Shown: one piece after another, positions 1 through 9,118 of the stretch
Numbering within the stretch: the first letter of the stretch is position 1
Layout of the letters: the number at the start of each line of letters is the position of its first letter
Assembly (NCBI RefSeq): GCF_000331995.1
Contig: NC_020134.1
Location: 2,268,002 to 2,332,001, forward strand
Direction: 5' to 3'
Length of the DNA: 64,000 nt
Origin: Thermoclostridium stercorarium subsp. stercorarium DSM 8532
GTDB taxonomy: Bacteria > Bacillota > Clostridia > DSM-8532
The notes under the pieces: generated by a model
What the model was told of the DNA's origin: nothing
The model's database searches: none
What the model saw: only the letters and a program-made list of their open reading frames with translations
Position numbers and translations under genes: made by a program

Positions 1-24
1 GAAGATGAATTTCTGTCTTTCCTC

Positions 25-603
25 TCAGACGAGTACCGGCTCCAGCTGCCTGCCCTCAAGCGCGGCTTCTACTGCGGGTATAAAAAGATCCATACGGCAT
101 ACAAGGGAATTGTGTTTGTTTTCAGGGTCATCCTGCCTGAACGGCACAAAATATATATTTTTTGTATTCATCAAAAGTCCGATATTTTTTGCGTTTGCGC
201 CCAAGCCGTCGTTGGTCGCAATTCCCAGCAAGACCGGCCTGTTGTTTCGCAAATGGGCTTTGCATGCCATCGTTACCGGGGTGTCGGTTATGCCGTTTGC
301 GAGCTTTGCCAATGTATTCCCGGTACAGGGCAGGACCACCATGAGATCAAGCTTTTTCGACGGTCCTATGGGTTCAGCGTCTGCAATTGAAGCTATACAT
401 TCCTTGCCGCTAATCATTTTTATCTGCTCAAGGAAATATTCGGCGGTACCGAAACGGGTATCGGTCGATTTCACTGCATATGACACAACGGGAATTACGT
501 CTGCTCCCAGCAGCACAAGTTTCTGCATCTGTGCCAGCGCGCTCTGCAGCGTGCAGAACGAACCGGTAAGGCCAAAACCTATCCTTTTACCGGAAATGCT
601 CAT
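25..603 (-). CDS. spoVFB: Dipicolinate synthase subunit B
   Basis: 192-aa flavoprotein-like subunit of dipicolinate synthase, which with SpoVFA oxidises dihydrodipicolinate to dipicolinic acid in the mother cell for loading into the spore core. The sequence shows the family N-terminus (GFGLTGSFCT, residues about 10-19), the VVLPCTGNTLAKLANGI segment near residue 90 and full family length, so the gene is intact. Its ATG overlaps the spoVFA stop by 4 bp, which implies translational coupling. The stop lies 25 bp from the window edge, so downstream partners cannot be seen. Identity is clear from family knowledge; mother-cell expression is inferred from the upstream sigma-K-like promoter. Confidence 0.93.
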   Translation of the reverse strand: MSISGKRIGFGLTGSFCTLQSALAQMQKLVLLGADVIPVVSYAVKSTDTRFGTAEYFLEQIKMISGKECIASIADAEPIGPSKKLDLMVVLPCTGNTLAKLANGITDTPVTMACKAHLRNNRPVLLGIATNDGLGANAKNIGLLMNTKNIYFVPFRQDDPENKHNSLVCRMDLFIPAVEAALEGRQLEPVLV

Positions 604-1469
604 TTTTTCCTCCCTCCCTCTGTCAAAACATTTTCCACCGTTTTTTTGATTATTTCCGCAGCGGTAAGAGGAGCCACTTTCCCAGGCAGGCTTAAAGCCC
701 AGTCGGTTTTCAGGCCAAGCTTTTCAGCGTGCTTAAAATCAATTCCGCCGGGTTGTGAAGCCAAATCTATTAGATAACAGTCAGGCCGCACCTTGTTCAG
801 TACGTCTGCCGTCAAATACTGGTACGGTATTGTGTTTACAATTACATTCATGTCGGTTATGTACCGTTCCAGGTCGTCCAAATGGACAGGCTTGTATCCA
901 AAAGCCTCAATCCAGCTCAGATCCGAATACGTTCTTGCAGCCACCCAGACCTCGGCTCCGAAGCCGGTCAAAATGCGCGCCAGCACCTTGCCAATCCTTC
1001 CGTAACCCAGGATAAGTATCCGACTGTTGTGAATTGTTCTGGGAGTGGATCTCATAATCAATTCCACAGCCCCTTCCGCCGCAGGAATGGCATTCAGCAC
1101 CGCCATATCCTCCCGATCCAGCAGATCAATATAATTAACACCCCTGTTTTCCAGTGTGTTCCTTACATCTTTTTCAATTTTTCCCGCTATGAAAACGGTA
1201 CCCTCAGGTATCATTTCAATCAGAGTCTCGAGCGGAAGGGTTTCCGTTGAAAAGGGCATGTTTACATAACCGTCCGGAGATACAAGGGGAATTCCGCATA
1301 TTATAACGTCACAGTCGTTGATCATCTGGGCAAGACTTGAATTTTTGTTTTTTATGTCCTTTTTGTCAAAACCATATATTTCAACCCGATGGTATTCCTT
1401 CTTCAATAGTTCGGCAAGATAAAAGTTTCTCATATCCCCGCCTATGACAAGGTATTTCGTTTTTTGCAT
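600..1469 (-). CDS. spoVFA: Dipicolinate synthase subunit A
   Basis: 289-aa NAD(P)-dependent subunit of dipicolinate synthase, first gene of the spoVFA-spoVFB pair. The N-terminal segment VIGGDMRNFYLAELL (about residues 8-22) and a second Rossmann glycine motif GYGRIGKVLA (about residues 155-164) are both visible, as expected for DpaA/SpoVFA. The ATG is preceded by AGGGGGT at a good distance. The protein acts in the mother cell to make the calcium chelator of the spore core. Length and motifs are normal. The unrelated ABC transporter pair lies upstream on the same strand, but a sigma-K-like promoter sits between, so the two are probably separate transcription units. Confidence 0.93.
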   Translation of the reverse strand: MQKTKYLVIGGDMRNFYLAELLKKEYHRVEIYGFDKKDIKNKNSSLAQMINDCDVIICGIPLVSPDGYVNMPFSTETLPLETLIEMIPEGTVFIAGKIEKDVRNTLENRGVNYIDLLDREDMAVLNAIPAAEGAVELIMRSTPRTIHNSRILILGYGRIGKVLARILTGFGAEVWVAARTYSDLSWIEAFGYKPVHLDDLERYITDMNVIVNTIPYQYLTADVLNKVRPDCYLIDLASQPGGIDFKHAEKLGLKTDWALSLPGKVAPLTAAEIIKKTVENVLTEGGRKK

Positions 1470-1506
1470 TAAAATACCCCCTGATATTTAAGATTTAAGT
1501 ATATTC

Positions 1507-1534
1507 CATATTATGAAAATCAGGGGGTTATAGT
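1507..1534 (-). promoter_or_regulatory. Candidate sigma-K promoter of spoVFAB
   Basis: On the minus strand AC, a 17-nt spacer and CATAATATG match the sigma-K pattern AC-N(16-17)-CATAnnnTA at all but the last base. The position upstream of spoVFA fits the known sigma-K control of spoVF in Bacillus. A 10-bp inverted repeat (ACCCCCTGAT at 1476-1485 and its complement at 1519-1528) overlaps the promoter spacer and the spoVFA ribosome site. If transcription starts where predicted, only one arm is in the mRNA. Confidence 0.45.
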
Positions 1535-1563
1535 GCTTGTTCGATATCTGAAACTCACGAGTC

Positions 1564-3360
1564 TTACTTTTCCTCTATGCCCTTACTAAGGCTCAGTTCC
1601 ACATAACTTCTATACAATCCGTTCAGATTCATTAAAGTTTCATGATCCCCTTCTTCCACAATTCTGCCGTCATCAATGACATAAATCCGGTCGGCCTTTC
1701 TGATCGTGGACAGCCTGTGGGCGATAAGTATTGACGTCCTTCCTGCAATGACATTCTCCAGCGATTTCTGTATCATTTCCTCGGTTTCGGTATCAATATA
1801 TGCCGTTGCTTCGTCCAAAATCAGGATCGCGGGATTCAGCGCCACCGCACGGGCAAAAGAAAGCAGCTGGCGTTGGCCGGAGGAAAAAGTGCAACCCCTT
1901 TCCTTTACCTCGGATTTTATGCCGTCGGGCAGGGAATTAACAAAACCGTCGGCACAGGCTACCTTTAATGCCTTGTAAACATCCTCATCGGTCAGCTCAT
2001 CATTATTGAGCCTGATATTAGAAGCAATATCGCCGGTAAAAAGGAAGACATCCTGAAGAACCACCGCTATTTTTCTCCGCAGATCAGTTAACCTGTATTC
2101 CTTAATATCCACACCGTCAATAAGAATTTTCCCCTTCTGTATATCATAAAAACGGGTTATTAAACTTATTATCGTAGACTTTCCGGAACCCGTTGCGCCG
2201 ACAAACGCCACCGTTTCCCCGGGTTTTATATGGAAACTTACGTCTTTAAGGATCCAATTCCCTTCTTCATACGCAAACCATACATTTTGAAATTCTATTT
2301 CTCCGTGCAGATTTTCGCAGCCTATTCCGGTATCCAAATTCTCCACCTTGTCTTCAATGTCCATGATTTCGAATATTCTTTCGGATGAAATAACCGCAGA
2401 CTGCAAACTGGTGTATTTATCGGCAATTTCGTTAATGGGCTGGAAAAACTCGCGCACGTATGAAATAAAGGTATATAATACACCGTATTCAAAACTTCCG
2501 GAAAGTATGTCGCCCGCGCAAACCCATACAAGGGCCGCGATACCCAGGTTATTTATAACTTCCACTATGGGTTTTCCAAGACTGTTCAGTATTACCTCCC
2601 TGAGGCTGGAATCAAAATAATCCTTCTCAATTGCATTGTATTCTTCAAATTTCTGCTTTTCCCTGTGAAAAATCTGGACTATTTTCATGCCGGTTATGTT
2701 TTCGGCTAAAAAACCGTTTATCCTTGCTACGGCCTGTTTCATGCGTATGAAGTTCTTTCTTGCGGCCTTCCTGTATATTACCGCTATTACCGCGATCACC
2801 GGCACGGTACATATGGCAACGACCGCCAGGGTTGTATCCATTGAAAACATTACCCACACAAGCCCTATAATCATAACCGTGTCGCGGAACAGATTTATGA
2901 GCACGCCAGAAAAAAGCTCGTTAAGCGCTTCCACATCATTTGTAACACGTGTCAGAAGCCTTCCGGATGAAAAATGATCAAAAAAAGACATGTTCATGCG
3001 CTGAATTTTATTGAACAACTCTGTTCTGAGCCTGTGCATTATATTCTGCCCGACATAATTTAAAAGAATGCTCTGCGAATAATTCAGCGCTGCGCCAAGG
3101 AGAATCAGCCCGAAATAAACGAAACCCAGCCTGTTTATTGCCGTTTTGTCGTATATTTCAGGCACCAGATAGTCATCTATAACACGCTGCAGTATTCTTG
3201 GCTTGATTATTACCGTCGCATTTATTGCAAAAGCGACAATAATGGCCAAAACAATATGAGGAATATACGGGATAAAATAGGATAAAAGTCTTGCCACATT
3301 GGCTTTTTTATTATATATATCCTCACTTCTGTCATGTTTTTTGCCGTTACTCGCTGTCAT
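1564..3360 (-). CDS. ABC exporter half-transporter, BmrD/YheH-like
   Basis: 598-aa half-transporter with an N-terminal six-helix ABC transmembrane domain (about residues 30-320) and a C-terminal nucleotide-binding domain. The NBD has Walker A GATGSGKST, a Walker B with the catalytic glutamate (LILDEATAYID) and an H-loop (IAHRLST), but the signature is FSSGQ instead of LSGGQ. Its start overlaps the stop of the next half-transporter by 4 bp. Complementary defects in the two NBDs mark a heterodimeric exporter with one canonical and one degenerate ATP site, as in BmrCD or TM287/288. The substrate is unknown; multidrug, lipid or peptide efflux is possible. Confidence 0.85.
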   Translation of the reverse strand: MTASNGKKHDRSEDIYNKKANVARLLSYFIPYIPHIVLAIIVAFAINATVIIKPRILQRVIDDYLVPEIYDKTAINRLGFVYFGLILLGAALNYSQSILLNYVGQNIMHRLRTELFNKIQRMNMSFFDHFSSGRLLTRVTNDVEALNELFSGVLINLFRDTVMIIGLVWVMFSMDTTLAVVAICTVPVIAVIAVIYRKAARKNFIRMKQAVARINGFLAENITGMKIVQIFHREKQKFEEYNAIEKDYFDSSLREVILNSLGKPIVEVINNLGIAALVWVCAGDILSGSFEYGVLYTFISYVREFFQPINEIADKYTSLQSAVISSERIFEIMDIEDKVENLDTGIGCENLHGEIEFQNVWFAYEEGNWILKDVSFHIKPGETVAFVGATGSGKSTIISLITRFYDIQKGKILIDGVDIKEYRLTDLRRKIAVVLQDVFLFTGDIASNIRLNNDELTDEDVYKALKVACADGFVNSLPDGIKSEVKERGCTFSSGQRQLLSFARAVALNPAILILDEATAYIDTETEEMIQKSLENVIAGRTSILIAHRLSTIRKADRIYVIDDGRIVEEGDHETLMNLNGLYRSYVELSLSKGIEEK

Positions 3361-5105
3361 TTTTCCGCCCCCGCACTTTCATCCGACTCTTCAGTCTGGG
3401 ACACATACAGTCTGTAATATGCCCCCCTGAGTCTCATCAGTTCCTCATGGGAACCTTCTTCTACTATCCGTCCGTCCTCAAGGTATATTATTTTATCCGC
3501 ATTCATTACCGTTGAGACTCTGTGGGATATGATAATCCCCGTCCGGCGTTTCAGAACATTTTTCAAATTGCTAAGTATTTCTTTTTCGGTTTCGGCATCG
3601 ACGGCCGACAGACTGTCGTCAAGAATCAGCACCGAGGGATTTTTTACCAGTGCCCGCGCAATGGTCACTCTTTGCCTCTGACCTCCGGACAGAGTAATTC
3701 CTCGCTCCCCCACCACCGTGTCAAAACCGTCCGGAAATTCAAGAATATCATCGTAAACACCGGACATTTTCGCCGCTTCTATTATTTCATCATCGCCAAT
3801 GCCTTCCTGGTAAAATTCTATATTGTTCTTTATAGTTGTAGAAAAAAGAAAATTGTCCTGTGGCACAAAACCAATATTCTCCCTTAATGTTTCCAGGGAT
3901 ATCTGGTTAATGTCTACATTATTAATAAAGATATGCCCGTCAGGTATTGGATACAACCTTAACAGAAGGTTGGCAAGGGTTGTTTTTCCGCTCCCGGTTT
4001 TGCCTACAATACCCAGAGTGGTCCCCGCTGGTATTTTAAGGTTTATGTCTTTAAGCACCGGCGTATCGGTCTGGGGGTATGTAAAAGTCAAATTTCTTAT
4101 TTCTATATCAAAATCTTTGATATTGCTCTCTTCACCGTCTACAATATCGCTCTTTTCGCTGAATATCTCATTAAGCCTTTTGGCCGAAGCCGCCCCCCGC
4201 TGCCAGGTTTCAACTATTTTGCTTATATTTATGACCGGCTTCATTATCGCTGCCATGTACGAATTAAACGCTATATAGTCGCCGAGGGAAATTCTGCCCG
4301 TTGCCACCATTTTACTCCCGTAGATTATGAAACAGAGAAAACTTATACTGAAGCACACTTCGGTAACCGGCCCCAATGCGCTCGAAACCATTGTCATTCG
4401 CATATTGGCTTTTACACTGTTCCTGCTTAACCGGTCCAACTTCTCCATCTCATGGTATTCCTGGGCAAAAGCCTTAACCACGCGGATTCCCATTATATTC
4501 TCCTGAACTCTTTCAGAAATCATTGCGAAAGCCTTCTGAACCTTTTCAAACCGGTTCCGGATTGTTTTCCTGAGAAGTATTGTAACCAGTATTACCACAG
4601 GGACGGGGCCTAATGCCATAAGCGTCAGAACAGGTTCAATTGTTCTGGCCATATAATAAACAGACACTGTGTTAATCAGTACGCCTTCAATTAATGCCGT
4701 AAACCCAAACCCGAAAACCCTGCGTATCGCATTTATATCATTTATGGCATACGCAACAAGGTCCCCTGTCCTGTGATTATTGTAAAAATTAACCGGAAGT
4801 GTCTGAAGATGCGCAAACAGCTTTCTTCTCAAATAACTTTCGACATGGCGGCAGTTTCCGACAAGAAAATATCTCCAGCAAAAACGCAGCACAAATCCCA
4901 GTACCGCAAGCAAAATCATTAAAATAAGCTGGAAACGGATTTCCCTGACCGTCCCCTGCCCTTTGTTCAGCATGTCGGTTACTCTTCCGAGTACTTTCGG
5001 AATACGAAGGGATATGACTGAAGCGACAATAAGAAGCAAAATGCCCGCGATATAAGACAATATTCTTTCTTTAATAAAGTTTAAAAGTAATTTCCTAACT
5101 TCCAT
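3357..5105 (-). CDS. ABC exporter half-transporter, BmrC/YheI-like
   Basis: 582-aa partner of the downstream half-transporter: transmembrane domain (about residues 15-300), Walker A GKTGSGKTT, a perfect signature LSGGQRQRVTIARA, and a Walker B ending LILDDSLSAVD, in which the catalytic Glu is replaced by Asp. The canonical site of the heterodimer would therefore combine this protein's signature with the partner's Walker motifs. The ATG follows AAAGGAGAG. A TATAAT (complement at 5166-5171) upstream is a plausible -10 box. The operon is two genes long, and no regulator gene is adjacent. Confidence 0.85.
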   Translation of the reverse strand: MEVRKLLLNFIKERILSYIAGILLLIVASVISLRIPKVLGRVTDMLNKGQGTVREIRFQLILMILLAVLGFVLRFCWRYFLVGNCRHVESYLRRKLFAHLQTLPVNFYNNHRTGDLVAYAINDINAIRRVFGFGFTALIEGVLINTVSVYYMARTIEPVLTLMALGPVPVVILVTILLRKTIRNRFEKVQKAFAMISERVQENIMGIRVVKAFAQEYHEMEKLDRLSRNSVKANMRMTMVSSALGPVTEVCFSISFLCFIIYGSKMVATGRISLGDYIAFNSYMAAIMKPVINISKIVETWQRGAASAKRLNEIFSEKSDIVDGEESNIKDFDIEIRNLTFTYPQTDTPVLKDINLKIPAGTTLGIVGKTGSGKTTLANLLLRLYPIPDGHIFINNVDINQISLETLRENIGFVPQDNFLFSTTIKNNIEFYQEGIGDDEIIEAAKMSGVYDDILEFPDGFDTVVGERGITLSGGQRQRVTIARALVKNPSVLILDDSLSAVDAETEKEILSNLKNVLKRRTGIIISHRVSTVMNADKIIYLEDGRIVEEGSHEELMRLRGAYYRLYVSQTEESDESAGAEK

Positions 5106-5482
5106 AGTCTCTCCTTTAAAGTCTACCTAAAGATGAAGGCTTGTCCCAAAATAATTTCGTTCTTTATTATAAAGGACATTCGGTTTTTTTTCCATAGTAA
5201 CGGCGAAAACTTTGTGTTTTCCAGTTCGCAATATGCAGTTCTTTTTCCAGTTAATACCTTTATATTTATACAATGAAGCCTTTAATTCTTTCTACTTCAA
5301 AACTCATGAAGCAAGCGTCGTAAAAGCATTCATTCTTTTAAATCGGCGGCTTAATAACGCAATGTTTTATATAAGACTTTTACTGTGGAATTATGCTGGA
5401 ACTCAAGCGGCAGGCAGTAATATAATCATGGTATGAACCAATATTGCAGCGAAAAAATATATTCCAAAGGGGGCGCCAGCAA
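5106..5482. other. Divergent intergenic region
   Basis: AT-rich spacer between the ABC exporter operon (minus) and the hydrolase gene (plus). Apart from a TATAAT on the minus strand near 5166-5171 and the hydrolase ribosome site, no gene, RNA fold or repeat was recognised. Confidence 0.5.
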
Positions 5483-6265
5483 ATGAAGGGAATACACATG
5501 TCGGACATTTTGTGCCGACCCTTTTCATGTCGCCGAGGCAATTTAACAATAAGAGGCCATGTTTTCCGAAAAAACACAGGAGTTCTTCCCACAATAATCA
5601 TCTGTCACGGTTTTATGGCAAATCAGCGTTCAGTCCGGCATTATGCCAAACTTGCGGCAAGCATTGGCTTTGCGGCATTTACCTTTGATTTCTGCGGTGG
5701 CTGCGTTATAGGCAAAAGCGACGGCAGGCAATCCGAAATGTCAGTTCTTACCGAAGTGGAAGATTTAAAGGCTGTTATAGGGTACATAAAGACACGGGAT
5801 GATACCGATTCCTCACGGATTTCCCTCATGGGCTGCAGCCAGGGCGGGGTTGTGTGCGCATTAACGGCGGCACAAATTCCTGACGAAATTGAACGCCTGA
5901 TTCTGTTCTATCCGGCATTTTGCATTCCCGATGACGCCCGCCGCGGAAAAATGATGTTTGCCAGATTTGATCCCGATAACATTCCACCGGTGGTAAGCCG
6001 TTTCCCAATGAGGCTTGGGGCTGTTTACGTAAAAGATGTAATAAATATGAATATATTCGAAGAAATCACAGGCTATAACGGTCCTGTTCTGCTGGTGCAC
6101 GGAACGAAAGACAATATTGTCGATATTTCCTATTCAAGAAAGGCAAAAGAGATATATAAGAACTGCGAATACCTGGAAATAGAGGGTGCAGGGCACAGTT
6201 TTAACAAAATGCACGATCGGGTGGCAATGGATGCTCTGAAAAAATTTCTGTCAGGACGGGTTTAA
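5483..6265 (+). CDS. Alpha/beta-fold hydrolase
   Basis: 260-aa serine hydrolase of the alpha/beta fold, probably an esterase or acyl hydrolase. The oxyanion region HGFMANQ, the nucleophile elbow GCSQGG, an acid candidate in VHGTKDNIVD and the terminal histidine in GAGHSF occur in the correct order. The start was placed at the ATG that follows AAAGGGGG; an in-frame ATG 39 nt upstream lacks a ribosome site. No signal peptide is seen, so it is probably cytosolic. It converges on the HAD phosphatase gene with a 15-bp tail overlap. The substrate cannot be predicted. Confidence 0.8.
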   Translation: MKGIHMSDILCRPFSCRRGNLTIRGHVFRKNTGVLPTIIICHGFMANQRSVRHYAKLAASIGFAAFTFDFCGGCVIGKSDGRQSEMSVLTEVEDLKAVIGYIKTRDDTDSSRISLMGCSQGGVVCALTAAQIPDEIERLILFYPAFCIPDDARRGKMMFARFDPDNIPPVVSRFPMRLGAVYVKDVINMNIFEEITGYNGPVLLVHGTKDNIVDISYSRKAKEIYKNCEYLEIEGAGHSFNKMHDRVAMDALKKFLSGRV

Positions 6266-6910
6266 AAATATTTTAATTAGCTCATCCGGCTTTTCTATCA
6301 CCACGTCCGCACCCGCCATAAGCAGTTCTTCCCTGCTTCTGAAGCCCCATAACGCCCCTGCGGCATACATGTTTGCAATTTTGGCGGTTTTTATGTCAAC
6401 ATTGCTGTCACCGAGATAAACGCATTCTTCAGGCTTTACACCGAACTTCTCCGCAATAAGCAGCGCGCCTGCAGGATCGGGCTTTCGGGGGACAGAAGGC
6501 CGTCCCCCGACCATATATGAAAAATACCCCGGGAAATACTTATCCACAATCAGTTTTGCAATGTTTTCGTTTTTGTTTGTGTTCACGCCAAGCTTTATAC
6601 CGTTTTTTTTAAGGAAATCCAGCAGCTCAGTGATACCGTCATACACATACATTTCAAAGTCCCAGTTTCTCGAATACTCGTCAATCATGTCACCGTAATA
6701 CAGCGCCAGCCGTTCATCATCCGGATTGTCAATTCCGGCGGCTTTTCTTACCAGCTCCTTAATCCCGTTTCCGACAAACAACTTGCACTGTTCCACGCTG
6801 ATTTTCTCCATACCGTGCTTTTCAAGGACATTATTTATCGAATATGTCAGGGCATATATGGAATTTACCAGTGTTCCGTCCATGTCAAAAATAACCGCTT
6901 TATGCTTCAT
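6251..6910 (-). CDS. HAD-family phosphatase, phosphoglycolate phosphatase-like
   Basis: 219-aa HAD hydrolase. Motif I is DMDGTLVNS near the N-terminus, motif II TNKN in the middle, motif III around KPDPAGALL and motif IV GDSNVDIKTA, with an alpha-helical cap after motif I. This is the arrangement of phosphoglycolate and related sugar-phosphate phosphatases (Gph/PpaX group). The start was chosen at the ATG preceded by AAGGAGAG; the longer reading frame to 6958 has no ribosome site. The exact substrate is uncertain. Confidence 0.85.
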   Translation of the reverse strand: MKHKAVIFDMDGTLVNSIYALTYSINNVLEKHGMEKISVEQCKLFVGNGIKELVRKAAGIDNPDDERLALYYGDMIDEYSRNWDFEMYVYDGITELLDFLKKNGIKLGVNTNKNENIAKLIVDKYFPGYFSYMVGGRPSVPRKPDPAGALLIAEKFGVKPEECVYLGDSNVDIKTAKIANMYAAGALWGFRSREELLMAGADVVIEKPDELIKIFLNPS

Positions 6911-7308
6911 ATTTACTCTCCTTGCCAAATATATCCGTTTTAACCATTTATCTGCCATTTTCCGGAATTTGTTGCCATCGGCATGTTTTTACATGTGTCA
7001 GCCCTGGCCTTATTATACCATATTATCAAATTTACAACGTATTTTCCACGGATTTATCGGGCATATCCGCCTTATGCCGATTTTCATGAAGTACGATTGT
7101 TGCCATTTACTGCCCTGTTTTCGGCTGTAAGCTTAAACATGAATACCTGCCTTTATTTTTTTGGACGAAATTTGGCAAAAATCTGCCTGAACATAAAAAA
7201 AGCTTGCTAAATAAAGATATTGACCTGTGCAAAATCTTTATTAGCAAGTTCCCAATATCTGTACCGCATATGACCACGGTACGGAGTATAGATATTATCA
7301 AATACCGC

Positions 7309-7392
7309 TGGTGCGGACAAAGGGACTTGAACCCCCACGGTTAACCCGCCAGATCCTAAGTCTGGTGCGTCTGCCAATTCCGCCATGTCCGC
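7309..7392 (-). tRNA. tRNA-Leu (anticodon TAG)
   Basis: An 84-nt cloverleaf with acceptor stem GCGGACA/TGTCCGC and anticodon stem CCAGA/TCTGG enclosing CTTAGGA, so the anticodon is TAG. It has the long variable arm (CGGG/CCCG) typical of leucine tRNAs and the TTCAAGTCC T-loop region. The 3' CCA is encoded at 7309-7311. It stands alone between the HAD gene and a small membrane-protein gene. Confidence 0.95.
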
Positions 7393-7651
7393 ATATAAAA
7401 TTGCCTGCAATTTATTATAGAATGGAATTACTATTTTGTCAAACGGCAGAAAACCTGATTTCCCTCATATCATCAGCCTTTGAAAACTCAATAAAATCAT
7501 ATAACCGGAGAATAAATTAATATGTAGCCATAAGAATTTTCGGTAAAAATACGCCTGCATGCCGTATCTTTACCGGGAAGTCCGTTTTCTCAGCGGTTAT
7601 ATCCTATTTCAGGAACTGAATACGAATACTTGCTTCATGACATATCTAGCA

Positions 7652-8014
7652 TTAAACACGCTTAAAAGATTTTATCCGCTTCATAAACGGTATTCCGAAT
7701 ATTACAGTGAATAAAACCTGTGCAAACAGGCAAACAGCAAAATTGACAGCGGAGATCTCAAACAGCAGTATTCCGCCGAGAGCAATCAATAAAGTTATAA
7801 GAAACAGACACCCTGTCGCGGCCGACACCACTTTTCTCAATTCTTTCAGTTCATTCTGCGACAATTTAAGTATTTCTTCTTTACTCAGAGAGCCCAATGA
7901 AATATCACCTTTTGATTCCGCTATTTTTTCTTTTTTCAGTGACAGTATGGCTGTTATAATAATGCCCGTCGTTAAAATAATTTCAGGAATAATAAGGTAA
8001 TATGATATTGACAT
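7652..8014 (-). CDS. Small membrane protein of unknown function
   Basis: 120-aa protein with three likely membrane segments: one at the N-terminus (about residues 5-26), and two close together near residues 68-88 and 93-110, with a charged cytoplasmic stretch between the first and second. An ATG follows GGGAGGG, so the start is well supported. No family was recognised. An imperfect hairpin at 7541-7575 downstream may help end its transcript. Confidence 0.6.
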   Translation of the reverse strand: MSISYYLIIPEIILTTGIIITAILSLKKEKIAESKGDISLGSLSKEEILKLSQNELKELRKVVSAATGCLFLITLLIALGGILLFEISAVNFAVCLFAQVLFTVIFGIPFMKRIKSFKRV

Positions 8015-8088
8015 AAATCAACCCTCCCTATTATAGTCCTCTCGTGCTATTATTTAAGTAAATACGAAATTATAAGCCAAATTCAGTC

Positions 8089-8110
8089 CCCACCACCGAT
8101 GTGTGGTGGG
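8089..8110 (-). terminator. GC-rich hairpin after pyrF
   Basis: Perfect 8-bp stem CCCACCAC/GTGGTGGG with a 6-nt loop, 40 nt beyond the pyrF stop. The T-run after it is weak, so it may be a stabilising 3' hairpin rather than an efficient intrinsic terminator. Confidence 0.45.
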
Positions 8111-8150
8111 TCTGAGTCAAAGTGTGCTGCCGGATCTCGTCCGGAAAAGA

Positions 8151-9083
8151 TTAAAAATTACAAATCTTTTGAAGCTCACTTCTCATATGTAATGCTTCCT
8201 CACGGCATGCAATATCAAATTCCTCTTCCGAAAATTTACCGTTCCATCTCTGAAGCTTATGGGCGCACATCAGACTTCTTGAAGCATTTATTATTGCGCC
8301 GAATCCGTTATTATCGAACGCCCCTGCCACATCTTCGGCACTGCCGCCCTGGGCACCGTATCCTGGAACAAGGAAGCAGGTATGCGGCATCCTTGCACGC
8401 AATTTCTTAAGTTCCTGCGGCCATGTGGCACCAACCACGGCCCCAACCGGCGAATATCCGTATTTCCCTACGGTATCTTTTCCCCATTCAGAAACCAGAT
8501 CGGCCATAACTTCGTAAACCCTTCTCCCGTCCTGCACAACCATGTCCTGGAGCTGGACCGATGACGGATTTGATGTTTTTACCAGTACAAAAATTCCCTT
8601 CCGGTATTTCATGCAGTCATCTATCATCGGCTTTATGCCGTCTATGCCAAGATAGCCGTTTACCGTTAACGCGTCTGCGTCATATACAGGTTTTGTTACA
8701 TTATCCTCAAGAAGTGTCTCACCGAGATATGCGCTTGAGTAAGCTTCAGATGTCGACCCGATGTCGTTTCTTTTACCGTCGGCAATTACAAGCAATCCTT
8801 TTTCATGGCCGTACCTTACCGTCTTCTCAAAGGCTTTAAGGCCTTCTGTCCCGTACATTTCATAATATGCCAGCTGTAGTTTTATCGCAGGTATTATATC
8901 CGAAACGGCATCAATCAGTTTTCTGTTAAATTCCAGAATACTTTCGGCAGCAGCTTTAAAAGTATTTCCATACAGTTCAATATTCTTTTTACGAATTGAA
9001 AAGGGTATGTATTCCAGTTTCGGGTCAAGCCCCATAACGGTTGGGTTTTTCAGAACTTTCACTTTTTCCATTAACCTGTCCAT
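8151..9083 (-). CDS. pyrF: Orotidine 5'-phosphate decarboxylase (type 2)
   Basis: Decarboxylates OMP to UMP, the last step of pyrimidine synthesis. About 310 aa, longer than the 230-240 aa type 1 enzyme, with type 2 landmarks: MGLDPKLEYIP at the N-terminus, the catalytic IADGKRNDIGSTSEAY segment around residue 105 and the C-terminal PGYGAQGG phosphate-binding loop followed by INASRSL. The start is one of two close ATGs (9083 or 9089) after GGAATGGAG. It is the last gene of pyrB-pyrC-pyrF, about 36 bp after pyrC, so transcription depends on the attenuator upstream of pyrB. Confidence 0.93.
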   Translation of the reverse strand: MDRLMEKVKVLKNPTVMGLDPKLEYIPFSIRKKNIELYGNTFKAAAESILEFNRKLIDAVSDIIPAIKLQLAYYEMYGTEGLKAFEKTVRYGHEKGLLVIADGKRNDIGSTSEAYSSAYLGETLLEDNVTKPVYDADALTVNGYLGIDGIKPMIDDCMKYRKGIFVLVKTSNPSSVQLQDMVVQDGRRVYEVMADLVSEWGKDTVGKYGYSPVGAVVGATWPQELKKLRARMPHTCFLVPGYGAQGGSAEDVAGAFDNNGFGAIINASRSLMCAHKLQRWNGKFSEEEFDIACREEALHMRSELQKICNF

Positions 9084-9118
9084 GAACATAAACTCCATTC
9101 CTTTCATTCCGGGTTTTT

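Noticed and set aside
25-603. Possible intervening element in spoVFB, another known target of sporulation rearrangement in some bacilli.
   Set aside because: The gene is full length and uninterrupted here.
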